64,000 nucleotides of DNA from NCBI GenBank assembly GCA_964017065.1, contig OZ024789.1, positions 10,563,439 through 10,627,438 on the forward strand, written 5' to 3'. How positions within the stretch are numbered: the first letter of the stretch is position 1; each line of letters opens with the position of its first letter. This document shows positions 50,704 through 63,201 of the stretch, piece after piece. The stretch comes from Haliclona indistincta. Lineage: Eukaryota; Porifera; Demospongiae; Haplosclerida; Chalinidae. The notes below the pieces were generated by a model. The model saw only the letters and a list, made by a program, of their open reading frames with translations, was not told the origin of the DNA and searched no databases. The position numbers and the translations under genes were made by a program.

Positions 50704-51141
50704 ACAGCAGTCACTATGGAAACAGACCAACTCACTTTGCAGTCATGCACACATACACACACACTAGAATCACTTTGACTTTTAGTAGCAGTTCTCAACT
50801 GAATAATCATCTTCACCCTTACTCATGAAATTCATCAATAGTTATTTCTTCATTGCAATCGAAAATACAATAATTTAGCTCTCACAGAATAGTCAAGTAA
50901 ACTGAATCACTTTCACGTGGCCGCAATTGGTTAACATAAAGTGACTAAGAGTAATTTTTATTATTCAAGTTTGAATATTTACACACCAAATAAGGTGATC
51001 AAATTATACTGTACACAGTCAGTGTAATGATTTATTGAGTGAGTGCCCAGGGCTGTTTGGAACACATAACTGTCACAATATTTATGATGAGCGAAAGCAG
51101 AAAATTTCACAAAAGGTGAAGAGATGATACGTGAAGCATAG

Positions 51142-51304
51142 TTAACAGTCTCTGCAGTCAACAAATATGTCTCCATTTTCTTCTGTCTCCTGCGGAGCAC
51201 AAATGTCAGTGTCTGGGGGCAATACACGAACTAGATAGTAGAGCTCTTTAGAATGTGTCCAACTATAAGTGTTGTCAAATCTAAGGACATCTAAAATGAG
51301 AGAA

Positions 51305-51377
<73 letters not shown>

Positions 51378-54300
51378 GGAAAGAAAAACATCAAGGGCTT
51401 AATTAAATTATTTTACCTACATTATCTCTTCCATCCCACTTACAGTAGAGACACAAAATAAACTGTTGACATGAAATCTCTTTCACATGTACACAAGGTA
51501 GTGACATGCCCACTAGTACTATCCTACTCTATCTATTTTTCACTCCTTCCCTCCCTCTCTTCCTCACTAACATGATCCTGGTCGACTGCAGTGGTACACT
51601 CCTGACTCTGGTGTCTCATGACAGTTGGTCCTCTGAGTTGATCGCTACAACAACAAATGGAACAGTGACCGATGCACACACACACACGCACGCACGCACG
51701 CACGCACGCACGCGCACACACACACACACACACACGCACACTCACACACTCTCTCTCTCACCACCATAATCATGTCCCCAGCATGAAGTTTCCTATTCTT
51801 CATTCCCTCTGGTTTACGAAAAATTCCAAATCCAATATCATAACTCATAGTCATGTACTCCCAACTACAAAAAAATATCAAAAACATAATCTGAAAAAAA
51901 TTCCAGCCGTCACGAACCTGATAGCTGTTCCATTCAACTCCACGTCAAGCTCAAGTTGAAATGTAGAGCCACGTCCAACCGTGGCTGACTCCATATCGGC
52001 CTTCTTGCTCTCAATGATGTTTGACATGAAATACTCCTCTGGTACATCCCCTCCCCATCTCAACTGTGACAAAAAATTATCAGAATTGAAAATTTTGACA
52101 TGATTTTTTAATGCTCATTATTTTTTATGAACTGATGCCTCCTTGCAATGCAACAATTTATTTGATCTACGAACTCTCCTTTGAATACAAGCTGCAGTCT
52201 TATCCATACATTAATGTTGAGTAATGCTTACTTTCATTACTGTATGGATAAGACTACAGCTTACATGAAACATAAAATTGTCATCAGAAATTCCGTATTA
52301 CTCTTCAAAAGATCGTGTAAAATGTCATCTACCCACCAAGCACAAAGCTAAACTTGTAAGTGATCATGAGGCTCCAGCAAGTCTGAGGTGCAGCTGTACG
52401 TGAAATGTGTCAGCACGAAACTAGATATACATAGCTTATGTATACAATAACTAAAGCTTTAGCACTTCTGCTATTTGTTGATAGATAGTTTATTTAATTC
52501 ATTGTGACATTGAAAGGGCATTGTATTGTACAAGCTGTCGCTAGCGGAAGCGTTGATAAAATGAAAGTGCTAGTGTGACTCCAGAGATTCTGAACAAGCT
52601 GTGAGTGTTGACGCTTTATGAGTGAAACAATTCACACAGAGAGGCTTTGGGCGTGTGACGTAACAGAACACAGCTTCCAATGTGGTAGTGTTGTGTTCAG
52701 ACACTAGCAGTGTTGTGTGTATTGGAGCCTCAATGCAAGCTCATCAACTGAAGCCAAAGAGGAGTGAGAGCTGTATATTGGTATTTGTCCTGATACAATG
52801 TATGTATTGTAGTGCAATGGTACACTTAAAAACTAATAAACTTTTGCTGAAAATTCTGTTAGTAGTAATAGCTCGTCTTTAACTCATGCAAGTTGTAACA
52901 ATAATTATTTCTAGAATGTACAATTAATTCTTGACAGTGACAGTGTGATTGTTAGACAGTGTATATGCTCCTTACAGCGCCAGTCTGATAGCTGAGACTG
53001 TCCACATTGACTATCACCGTACAGTTCTCGATAGCTCTGCCTTTCTGTACAGAATAGAGAAAAATATTATCATTACAAGAAAAACCTCAAAACGTTTGCT
53101 ATGAGTGCTTGTTTGGAAAATGAAAACAAGCATACAGTTAGTGTTGTAAAAGTAATGGGTTTTAATATTAGTTATAGTTTTGTTAGAGTAATAATGGTGA
53201 ATTTGGTTTAAGGGTGGAATTCCCAAACATCAGGATTACGAATATTTTGGTTTCTACTGTTAGTTGAAGGCTTGGTCAGTCACACTGATCACCCAAGAAA
53301 GTCGCCATTCGTCTTGTGGGCGTAGCAAGCCCCACCCAATGACGAAAAGTTGCGTTTGTTTCCTGAGCATGCCACACCCACACAAAATGTCAGACATAAA
53401 CTTTGGTACACAAGGAAGAAACGTATGTATGGGATTTTGCAAAAAGGTCTCTGTCTGTAAGTTACAGAGGGGCGAATATTTAATGAGAAGACACGATTTC
53501 GGCAAAAATCCCCTACCAGCAAGAGCGATGGAAGAAGATACATCTCCTTTTGCCAGAGCGCCAAAAAAATGCCGCCTGACGCCCTCCCACCGGCACCCTC
53601 CCCACAACCCGCCCACGCGGGCCACGCCTATGTGGGTCTCTCGTGATTGCCGAGTGCGAAATAATTTTGTTCCAAATACGGCAAGTGCTATTGGAGTGTG
53701 GGTACACCCATTTTCCTTGTAAAACGGGCAAGTAATAGCCAGGACACTGTAGATTATATTGTGCAAAGGGCAGCAAGAAAGAATAGTTCGGGTTTTCCTG
53801 GCTTAAGTTATTGTCATAATTAGTTAACAAAAAAATCAGTAATTTTAGTTGTAGTTATTGTTTTAGTTATTGTTATTAGTGTGCTATCTATAAGTATTCC
53901 TTGTTACTCCTAATCAACACTTCACGTTCCAGATTTTTGTCTGTTAAGCGATTTCTTTTACCGATCTACAAGCATTTCCTGCAATAGAGACATTTCGCTC
54001 AATTGGTGCATGTCGATGAAGCAGGACTGGTATGACAAGTACACCACAGGCTACTTTTGACCAAGTGGGATACTGTGCCTCTGACTTTATCCAGAAATCC
54101 AACGGATCCAAGATTTCTCCTTCTTGATAGTAGCTTTTTCGTTGCACAATGAAGTTTAAAAGTACAACTCTGGTACAACTGACAGAGGTTACAAAGAGAT
54201 TAGCACATGTGCTTTGGTACCTTGTTGATTAATTGTACAGTGGACCCTACTGATCCGAACAGCCCCGTTCCGGGGGGTGTTCGGATTAGAGAAATGGGCG

Positions 54301-55666
54301 TGTTTATTCACTACTGACCACGCCCCTACATGAATTTTGGCGTTTCACGGGAATTACGGCAATAATAATGGCGACTACTAGCGCGCAGTTCTCTGTCCAC
54401 AGTGTTGTTCCAGTTCGTGGTCATCGTTGTTCGTGGTCAAGTACAGTGTAGTATAGTAACAGCAGTTCGTGGTCATCGTTGTTCGTGGTCAAGTACAGTG
54501 TACTAGTAGTATAGTAACAGCAGTTCGTGGTCAAGTATATACAGTGTAGTATAGTAACAGCAGTTCGTGGTCATCGTTGTTCGTGGTCAAGTACAGTGTA
54601 CTAGTAGTATAGTAACAGCAGTTCGTGGTCAAGTATATACAGTGTAGTATAGTAACAGCAGTTCGTGGTCATCGTTCTTCGTGGTCAAGTACAGTGTACT
54701 ACTAGTAGTATAGTAGCGACTGTTCGTGGTCATCGTTGTTCGTGGTCAAGTACAATACGCATCCAGGCTTATGCAAAATAAAAATAATATATATATATTA
54801 TACCGTATGCCTTATTACACAACAAATAATTTTAAAATTTAACCAGTCATGAATATTAATGAGCCGAATCTTCATTCGGATTAGCGAGGGTACGGATTAG
54901 GGTTGTTCGGATTAGTGAGGGTCCACTGTATATACAATAACTAGTAAAAGTGTCTAATTATAGTTTTAGTTATTAATAGTAAAGTTCAGCCTGGTAATAT
55001 TAGTTTTAGTTTGTTATTGTTAACAACAATGATTTGACCCTTACTAAAAGTGGTTTTAGTTTTAGTTATTGTTAACATTTACAACACTACATACAGTGGA
55101 ACCTTTCTAAGGCGGACACCATTGGGACCAACAAAAATTGTCCATTATAAAGAGGGTGCCCTCTGGTCAGGGGTTTATTATACTTTATACTTTATGTGGA
55201 TTGTATTTGGGATTCAGTAAGTGTCCATTATAGAGGGATGAATGGTGTCTGCTAAAACTGTATTTACAGCACAAACAGTACATTTGACAAACTTCAGCTG
55301 CTAAATTCCAACCACAATGAATACACATACAGTGCAACCCCTCTTAGCGGACACCCCTCTCCAGAGGACACCCTCTCTATAATGGACACTTACTGAATCC
55401 CAAATATAACCCACAATGTATAATAAACCCCTGACCAGAGGACACCCTCTCTATAATAGACAATTTTGTTGGTCTCTGGACTCAATGGTGTCACCTAAGA
55501 GAGGTTCCACTGTACTGCAATACAGTTTAAAAGATATTGTCAAACATTCAATTTTTCTACTCAATTTTTTGCTTCTACTCATCATTGAACACGATTGAAG
55601 CCTGTTCTCCGATTTGAATCATGTGTTTCAAAACATCCTCTTCTTTGACTGATGTGCGCATGAGAC
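51142..55666 (-). CDS. SEC14-like protein, copy 4, incomplete
   Basis: GOLD exons 51918-52063, 51762-51864, 51572-51644 and 51142-51290 are open with consensus splice sites and the short C-terminus. The CRAL-TRIO exon 52976-53044 carries the same 10-base deletion as copy 3, and the upstream fragment is at 55579-55666. The interval between them holds the same set of transposons as copy 3. The shared deletion and insertions mean copies 3 and 4 come from one recent duplication. Confidence 0.6.
51298..51375. repeat. (GA)n microsatellite in SEC14-like copy 4 intron
   Basis: Shortest of the six GA tracts, at the conserved intron position. Confidence 0.9.
52190..52260. mobile_element. Hairpin MITE, copy 2
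   Basis: Same family as 45239-45328, with about 18 bases lost around the loop (ATTAATGTTGAGTAATGC). Confidence 0.8.
53208..53806. mobile_element. Foldback element copy lacking its right arm
   Basis: Left arm and centre match 46279-46850. At GAATAGTTCGGG the sequence then goes within about 15 bases to TTAAGTTATTGTCATAATTA, the flank that follows the full element at 47223. The right arm was deleted here or gained by the other copy. A 13-base addition (GGGCCACGCC region near 53620) also differs. Confidence 0.88.
54238..54928. mobile_element. Pogo/Tigger-like MITE, copy 2
   Basis: Same termini and TA flanks as 47652-48457, but 115 bases shorter through loss of minisatellite units and a short loss near the left end. 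Confidence 0.88.
55330..55512. mobile_element. CAGTGGAACC-family MITE, complete copy in unit 4
   Basis: Base-for-base counterpart of 48859-49041. A left-end partner at 55100-55270 matches 48623-48795. Confidence 0.85.
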
Positions 55667-56005
55667 CTAGAGCACACAATATTTTAGACTGTAGTATAGA
55701 TTTCACTCATTAATTTTGCAAATCTCAGGCTAGCTTTAATTGATGGTACACGTAGTTGGCTGTCGGGATCAATTTTGTACAGTTTGACCTCCCACCCACC
55801 CACACACTCACTCACTCACTCACTCACCCACTCACTCACTCACTCACACTTCCATCTTGCACATGGAAACTTGTGTACAATCTATGTTTTCACAGTTAGC
55901 ATTTGGTTATCAACAGTAAATCCTAATAGCTTTCTCTATTAGGTCATCGTCATAAATTACATAGCAACAGTTTGTACAGAGTCTGAGACTTCCTGTAAAT
56001 AAGGA

Positions 56006-56013
56006 TATAAAAG
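56006..56013 (+). promoter_or_regulatory. TATA box of CUB beta6
   Basis: TATAAAAG lies 47 bases before the ATG at 56060, with the same flanks as beta5. Confidence 0.6.
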
Positions 56014-56059
56014 CCTAAACTCGACTCACTGTCAGTGTACTAAGTCTTGCGTTCTCAGA

Positions 56060-57386
56060 ATGCAGCAGCAACAGCAGTTTCTTCTTGTAGCAGTGTTGCT
56101 GTGGTCTGTTCTGTTCATTGCACAAGCTTGTGAAGATGAAGTTCAGCAGCAAAATGAAGCTTTTTCAATTCCAAGTGGACCCTGCAAAGATACATCTATG
56201 CCCACCAGAAAGTAGGTCAAAGTAAAAACGTGTTTAGCAACTGTTTTTATGATTATTTTGGTTCCCTAGTAAATTTATAGACTATGAGATAGAAGATCAT
56301 CCATTTAATGAATGCAAGGTTAAAAACAAATTTGGAACCCACACTATCTCCATGGGCAGTTACACTATGAACGTCCATTCTCCAAGATATCCCGAGAAAT
56401 ACCCCAGCAACAGGCTTGTCTATTACAACGTCAGCTGTGGCGAAGGCTATCTGATGACACTCAAGTTCAAAGAGTTTAAATTGGAAGAGTCAGGAAAAAT
56501 AGGAGGAAAATACTATTGCTTAGACTATGTCATGATGTCTGCACCTTCTTTGGGAAAAAATCAGGTTTTCTGTGGAAAAAAACGTACAGACCTAGGATAC
56601 CCGCCGTCGTCCATTGATATACCAAAAGGAGAAGTTTCCATCACATTTTACACTGACAAATATGAGGAGACAACAGATAAAGGCTTCAGCATCGATGTGG
56701 TGTGTGAAAAATACCAAAACAGTTTAGCAATGGAAGCTAATTGTGAGGTGAGACAAAGTCAGTTATTTTGTGTAATAAATTTAAACTGTCTCTAAAAGCC
56801 CAAACAAGTTAAGCATCTTTCTTCGATCACCACACGACTATATCAATTGCACCACACATTCAGTAAAGGAGCTCATCTTCTGTCAGGTACGCAGGTCCAT
56901 GCATGCGAGATCATCAATTTACAAGCAGCTGTGACTATGTCTCTTAGATGCTGAGTTTGGAGAGATGCTGAAACTGGGTATTGAGGCCGAGGAGTCCTGC
57001 AATCCAATGGCTAGGGCAGTAGGTACAGAAGTGTTGAAGCTGTTCCCGGAAGAGTTTGTAAAACGATACAAAACCACAGCGAAAAACATGAAAGGTCAGA
57101 AAAACTATGCCCACCCCACCCAACCATTCAATATAGGCCGTAAATTTATAAGCAATTTCAATAATAATTATTATAAAATGCAGTAGAAATGTATAACAGA
57201 AGAGATAATTATGTGCAAAAACTAATTTTCACACATGAGTAGCCGCCATCTTAATTCGAGGTCATCCCTACATATCATTGCTTATCGGCAATGATAATAG
57301 GCCGTGAAGTCAGTAATGAGATTGTAAAAATTAATAATAGTTATTTTAACTTGTTTTCTGCAGACCCGGACTATTATGACAACTAG
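56060..57386 (+). CDS. Secreted CUB protein, beta type, copy 6, divergent body
   Basis: Exons 56060-56211, 56270-56747, 56799-56886, 56948-57094 and 57364-57386 give 295 residues. Promoter and signal exon are nearly identical to beta5, but the CUB exon is the most divergent of the beta set (KNKFGTHTISMGSYTMNVHS, CLDYVMMSAPSLGKNQVFCG, KRTDLGYPPSS, YTDKYEETTDKGFS). The acceptor TAG|TAAATTT keeps the frame. The tail is of the beta3 type (NMKG). Intron 4 carries an insertion at about 57165-57300 related to the kelch intron repeat at 2070. Confidence 0.88.
57165..57300. repeat. Dispersed repeat with palindromic end (copy 2)
   Basis: Reverse-orientation relative of 2070-2190. The terminal palindrome here has two changes at its centre (TATCATTGCTTATCGGCAAT). 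Confidence 0.8.
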
Positions 57387-57827
57387 TCAGCAGTCACTAT
57401 GGAAACAGACCAACTTACTTTGCACACATACACACTAGAATCACTTTGACTTTTAGCAGCAGTTCTCAACTGAATAATTATCTTCGTCACCGTTCTATAG
57501 CTACTCATAAAATTCATCAATACTTTTTACTTCATTGCAATCGAAAGTAAAATAATTCAGCTCTCACAGATAGTCAAGTGAACTCATTTCAATCACTTTC
57601 GCGCGGCCGCAATTGGTTAACATGAAGTGACTAAGAGTAATTTTTATTATTCAAGTTTGAATATTTACACACCAAATAAGGTGATCAAATTATACTGTAC
57701 ACAGTCAGTGCTATGATTTATTGAGTGAGTGCCCAGGGCTGTTTGGAACACATAACTGTCACAATATTTATGATGAGCGAAAGCGGAAAATTTCACAAAA
57801 AGTGAAGAAATGATACGTGAAGCATAG

Positions 57828-57984
57828 TTAACAGTCTCTGCAGTCAACAAATATGTCTCCATTTTCTTCTGTTTCCTGCAGAGCACAGATGTCAGTGTCT
57901 GGGGGCAATATGCGAACTAGATAGTAGAGCTCTTTAGAATGTGTCCAACTATAAGTGTTGTCAAATCTAAGGACATCTGAAATG

Positions 57985-58021
<37 letters not shown>

Positions 58022-58130
58022 AGGGAGGGAGGGAGGGAGGGAGGGGGAGGGAGGGAGGGAGGGAGGGAGGGAGGGAGGGAGGGAGGGAGGGAGGGAGAGG
58101 GAGAGGGAGGGAGGGAGGGAGAGAGGAAGG

Positions 58131-58172
<42 letters not shown>

Positions 58173-58452
58173 AAGACAAAAACATCAAGGCATAATTAAA
58201 ATATTTTACCTACATTATCCCTTCCATCCCACTTATAGTAAATACACAAAACAAACTGTTGACATGAAATCTCTTTCACATGTACACAAGGTAGTGACAC
58301 GCCTACTAGTACTATCCTACTCTATCTATTTTTCACTCCTTCCCTCCCTCACTAACATGTTCCTGGTCAACTGCAGTGGTACACTCCTGACTCTGGTGTC
58401 TCATGACAGTTGGTCCTCTGAGTCGATCGCTGCAACAACAAATGGAACAGTG

Positions 58453-58490
<38 letters not shown>

Positions 58491-60296
58491 GCACGCACAC
58501 GCACACACGCACACACACACACACACCCTCTCTCTCACCACCATAATCATGTCCCCAGCATGAAGTTTCCTATTCTTCATTCCCTCTGGTTTACGAAAAA
58601 TTCCAAATCCAATATCATAACTCATGGTCATGTACTCCCAACTACAAAATATCAAAAACATTATCTGAAAAAAATTCCAGCCATCACGAACCTGATAGCT
58701 GTTCCGCTCAACTCCACGTCAAGCTCAAGTTGAAACGTAGAGCCTCGTCCAACCGTGGCTGACTCCATATCGGCCTTCTTGCTCTCAATGATGTTTGACA
58801 TTAAATACTCCTCTGGTAGATCCCCTCCCCATCTCAACTGTGACAAAACAACATCAGAACTGAAAATTTTGACATCATTTTTTTAATGCCCATTATTTTT
58901 TATAAACTAATGCCTTCAACAATTTTTTGATCTACGAACTCTCCTCTGAATGCAGTCTTATCCATACATTAATGAAAGTAAGTATTACTCAACTGTTGAG
59001 TAATGCTTACTTTCATTAATGTATGGATAAGACTACAGCTTACATGAAACATAATTTATTATAAAATTGTCATCAGAAATTCCGTATTACTCTTCAAAAG
59101 ATCGTGTAAATGTCATCTACCCACCAAGCACAAAGTTAAACTTGTAAGTGAGGCTCCAGCAAGTCTGAGGTGCAGCTGTACGTGAAATGTGTCAACACGA
59201 AGCTAGATATACATAGCTATGTATAATTATGTATACAATACAATGTAACTAAAGCTTTAGCACTTCTGCTTTTGTTGATACTAGATAGTTTATTTAATCC
59301 ATTGTGACATTGAAAGGGCATTGTATTGTACAAGCTGTCGCTAGCGGAAGCGTTGATAAATGAAAGTGCTAGTGTGACTCCAGAGATTCTGAACAAGCTG
59401 TGAGTGTTGACGCTTTATGAGTGAAACAGTTCACACAGAGAGGCTTTGGGTGTGTGACGTAACAGAACACAGCTTCCAATGTGGAGTGTTGTGTTCAGAC
59501 ACTAGCAGTGTTGTGAGTATTGGGGGCTCAATGCAAGCTCATCAATTGAAGCCAAAGAGGAATGAAAGCTGTACATTGTATGTGTTCTGATACAATGTAT
59601 GTATTGTAGCGCAATGGTACACTTAAAAACTAATAAACTTTTGCTGAAAATTCTGTTAGTAGTAATAGCTCGTCTTTAACACATGCAAGTTGTAACAATA
59701 GTTTCTAGAATGTACAATTAATTGTTGACAGTGACAGTGTGATTGTTTATAGACAGTGTATATTCTCCTTACAGCGCCAGTGAAAGTGTCTCTGATAGCT
59801 GAAACTGTCCACATCGACTATCACTGTGCAGTTCTCGATAGCTCTGCCTTTCTGTACAGAATAGAGAATAATATTATCATTACAAGAAAAACCTCAAAAC
59901 GTTTGCTATGAGTGCTTGTGTGGAAATAAAAACAAGCATACAGTGGAACCTCTCTAAGGCAGACACCATTGGGACAGCAACAAAAATTGTCCATTATAGA
60001 AAGGGTGTCCTCTGGTCAGGGGTTTATTATACATTATGTGGATTGTATTTGGGAGTCCATTATAGAGGGATGAAGGGTGTCTGCTAAAACTGTATTTACA
60101 GCACAAACAATAAATTTGAAAAACTTCAGCTGCTAAATTCCAACCACAAGAATACACATACTGCAATAAAAATATTGTCAAAAATTCAATTGTTCTACTC
60201 AATTTTTTGCTTCTACTCATCATTGAATACGATTGAAGCCTGTTCTCCGATTTGAATCACGTGTTTCAAAACATCCTCTTCCTTGACTGATGAGAC
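57828..60296 (-). CDS. SEC14-like protein, copy 5, incomplete
   Basis: GOLD exons 58692-58837, 58539-58641, 58357-58429 and 57828-57976 are open, with LRWGGDLPEEYLMSN at the start and the short C-terminus. The CRAL-TRIO exon 59773-59851 is full length without the 10-base deletion (KGRAIENCTVIVDVDS), and the upstream fragment 60217-60296 has lost six bases in frame. As in the other copies, the rest of CRAL-TRIO was not found. Of the copies, this and copy 1 keep most coding potential. Confidence 0.65.
57985..58165. repeat. (GGGA)n/(GA)n microsatellite in SEC14-like copy 5 intron
   Basis: Here the tract has turned mainly into GGGA tetranucleotides, unlike the plain GA of copies 3 and 4. Confidence 0.9.
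58952..59038. mobile_element. Hairpin MITE, copy 3
   Basis: Same family as 45239-45328 with a longer loop (ATTACTCAACTGTTGAGTAA). Confidence 0.8.
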
Positions 60297-60601
60297 CTAG
60301 AGCACACAATATTAATTTTTAGACTGTAGTATAGATTTCACTCATTAATTTTGCAAATCTCAGGCTAGCTTTAATTGATGGTATGTAGTTGATCAATTTT
60401 GTACAGTTTGACCACCCACCCACCCACACACTCGCTCACTCTTCCGTCTTGCACATGAAAACTTGTGTACAATCAATGTTTTCACAGTTAGTATTTGGTT
60501 ATCAACAGTATATCCCAATAGCTTTCTCGATCTATTAGGTCATTGTCACAAAATACACAGCAACAGATTGTGCAGAGTCTAAGACTTCCTGCAAATGAGC
60601 A

Positions 60602-60609
60602 AATAAAAG
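60602..60609 (+). promoter_or_regulatory. TATA-like box of CUB beta7
   Basis: AATAAAAG lies 47 bases before the ATG at 60656. Confidence 0.55.
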
Positions 60610-60655
60610 CCTAAACTCGACTCACTGTCAGTGTACTACGTCTTGTGTTCTCAGA

Positions 60656-61801
60656 ATGCAGCACCAACAGCAGTTTCTCCTAGTAGCAGTGTTACTGTGG
60701 TCTGTTCTGTTCATTGCACAAGCTTGTGAAGATGAAGTTCAGGAGCAAAATGAACCTTTTACAAGTGGACACTGCACAGGTACATCTATGCCCACCAGGA
60801 AGTAGGTCAAAGTGAAAACGTGTTTAGCTACTGTTTTTATGATTGGTTCCCTAGCAAATTTATCAACCATAAGGTAGAAGACCATCAAGTGCATGGATGC
60901 AAGGTTAAAACCACATACCCGACCCGTACAATTTCCATGGGCAGCTACACTCTGAACGTCCATTCTCCAAGATACCCCTTGAAGTACCACAGCAACTGGC
61001 TTGTCTATTACAACGTCAGCTGTGGCAAAGGGTATTGGATGACACTCAAGTTCACAGACTTTGACTTGCAGGAGTCAGGATACATGGGAAATAGAAAAGC
61101 TTGCTCAGACTATGTCAAGATTTCTGCACCTTCTACCGGAAGTCAGGTTTACTGTGGAAAAGGTCATAAAGGATACCCGCCACCCTTTTATTCAAAGGGA
61201 GAAGCTTTCATCACATTTCGCACAGACAGAGATCCGAGGACAACTTACAGAGGCTTCAGCATTAAGGTGTACTGCTCTAAACTCCAGGAGAGTTCAGCAA
61301 TGGAGGCTAATTGCGAGGTGAGACAAAGTCAACTTATTTTGTGTAATAAATTTAAACTGTCTCTAAAAGCCCGAACAAGTTAAGCGTCTTTCTTCAATCA
61401 CCACACGACTATATCAATTGCACCAAACATACAGTAAAGGAGCTCATCTTTTGTCAGGTACGCAGGTCCATGCATGCGAGTTCATCAATTTACAAGCACC
61501 TGTGACTATGTCTCTTAGATGCTGAGTTTGGAGAGATGCTGAAACTGGGTATTGAGGCCGAGGAGTCCTGCAATCCAATGGCTAGAGCAGTGGGTACAGA
61601 GGTGTTGAAGCTGTTCCCGGAAGAGTTGGTGAAACATTACAAAACCACTGCAAAAAACAAGGAAGAAGGTCAGAAAAACTATGCCCACCCATTCATACAT
61701 TTTTATAAGCAATTTCAATATAGGCCATCAAGTCAGTAATGTGACTGTAAATAGTTCATTTTAACTTGTTTTCTGCAGACCCGGACTATTCCGACAACTA
61801 G
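60656..61801 (+). CDS. Secreted CUB protein, beta type, copy 7
   Basis: Exons 60656-60801, 60855-61317, 61370-61457, 61519-61668 and 61779-61801 give 289 residues. The CUB exon is nearly that of beta5 (SCGKGYWMTL, GSQVYCGKGHKGYPPPF) but keeps the CSKLQESS end and lacks two codons (PPPFYSKG against PPPFDSPKG). The promoter and upstream DNA resemble beta3 rather than beta5, so exon and promoter have different closest relatives. The last residues are DPDYSDN. Confidence 0.9.
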
Positions 61802-62239
61802 TCAGCAGTCACTATGGAAACAGACCAACTCACTTTGCAGTCATGCACACATACACACAAACTAGAATCACTTTGACTTTTAGTAGCAGTTCTCAACTGA
61901 ATAATCATCTTCACCCTTACTCATGAAATTCATCAATAGTTATTTCTTCATTGCAATCGAAAGTAAAATAATTTAGCTCTCACAGAATAGTCAAGTAAAC
62001 TGAATCACTTTCACGTGGCCGCAATTGGTTAACATAAAGTGACTAAGAGTAATTTTTATTATTCAAGTTTGAATATTTACACACCAAATAAGGTGATCAA
62101 ATTATACTGTACACAGTCAGTGTAATGATTTATTGAGTGAGTGCCCAGGGCTGTTTGGAACACATAACTGTCACAATATTTATGATGAGCGAAAGCGGAA
62201 AATTTCACAAAAAGTGAAGAGATGATACGTGAAGCATAG

Positions 62240-62403
62240 TTAACAGTCTCTGCAGTCAACAAATATGTCTCCATTTTCTTCTGTCTCCTGCGGAGCACAA
62301 ATATCGGTGTCAGGGGGCAATACGCGAACTAGATAGTAGAGCTCTTTAGAATGTGTCCAACTATAAGTGTTGTCAAATCTAAGGACATCTAAAATGAGAG
62401 AAA

Positions 62404-62459
<56 letters not shown>

Positions 62460-62468
62460 GGAGGGAGG

Positions 62469-62513
<45 letters not shown>

Positions 62514-62856
62514 AGGGAGGGAGGGAGGGAGAGAGAGAGAGAGAGAGAGGGGGGGGAAAAAGAAAAACATCAAGGGCTTAATTAAATTACTTTACCTACA
62601 TTATCCCTTCCATCCCACTTATAGTAAATACACAAAATAAACTGTTGACAAGAAATCTCTTTCACATGTACACAAGGTAGTGACACACCTACTAGTACTA
62701 TCCTACTCTATCTATTTTTCACTCCTTCCCTCCCTCTCTTCCTCACTAACATGATCCTGGTCGACTGCAGTGGTACACTCCTGACTCTGGTGTCTCATGA
62801 CAGTTGGTCCTCTGAGTTGATCGCTGCAAAAAACAAATGGAACAGTGACCCACGCG

Positions 62857-62887
<31 letters not shown>

Positions 62888-63201
62888 CCTCTCTCTCACC
62901 ACCATAATCATGTCCCCAGCATGAAGTTTCCTATTCTTCATTCCCTCTGGTTTACGAAAAATTCCAAATCCGATATCATAACTCATGGTCATGTACTCCC
63001 AACTGCAAAAAAATATCAAAAACATTATCTGAAAAAAATTCCAACCGTCACGAACCTGATAGCTGTTCCGCTCAACTCCACGTCAAGCTCAAGTTGAAAT
63101 GTAGAGCCACGTCCAACTGTGGCTGACTCCATATCGGCCTTCTTGCTCTCAATGATGTTTGACATGAAATACTCCTCTGGAACATCCCCTCCCCATCTCA
63201 A
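62240..63201 (-). CDS. SEC14-like protein, copy 6, GOLD part; continues past the window
   Basis: GOLD exons 63056-63201, 62900-63002, 62751-62823 and 62240-62388 are open, with a TTTTGCAG acceptor for the second exon and the short C-terminus. The DNA from 63202 to 64000 matches the 29.1-29.9 kb stretch of unit 1, in which no exon was found. The CRAL-TRIO exons would be expected beyond the window end. Confidence 0.65.
62396..62555. repeat. (GA)n/(GGGA)n microsatellite in SEC14-like copy 6 intron
   Basis: Alternating GA and GGGA blocks at the conserved intron position. Confidence 0.9.
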
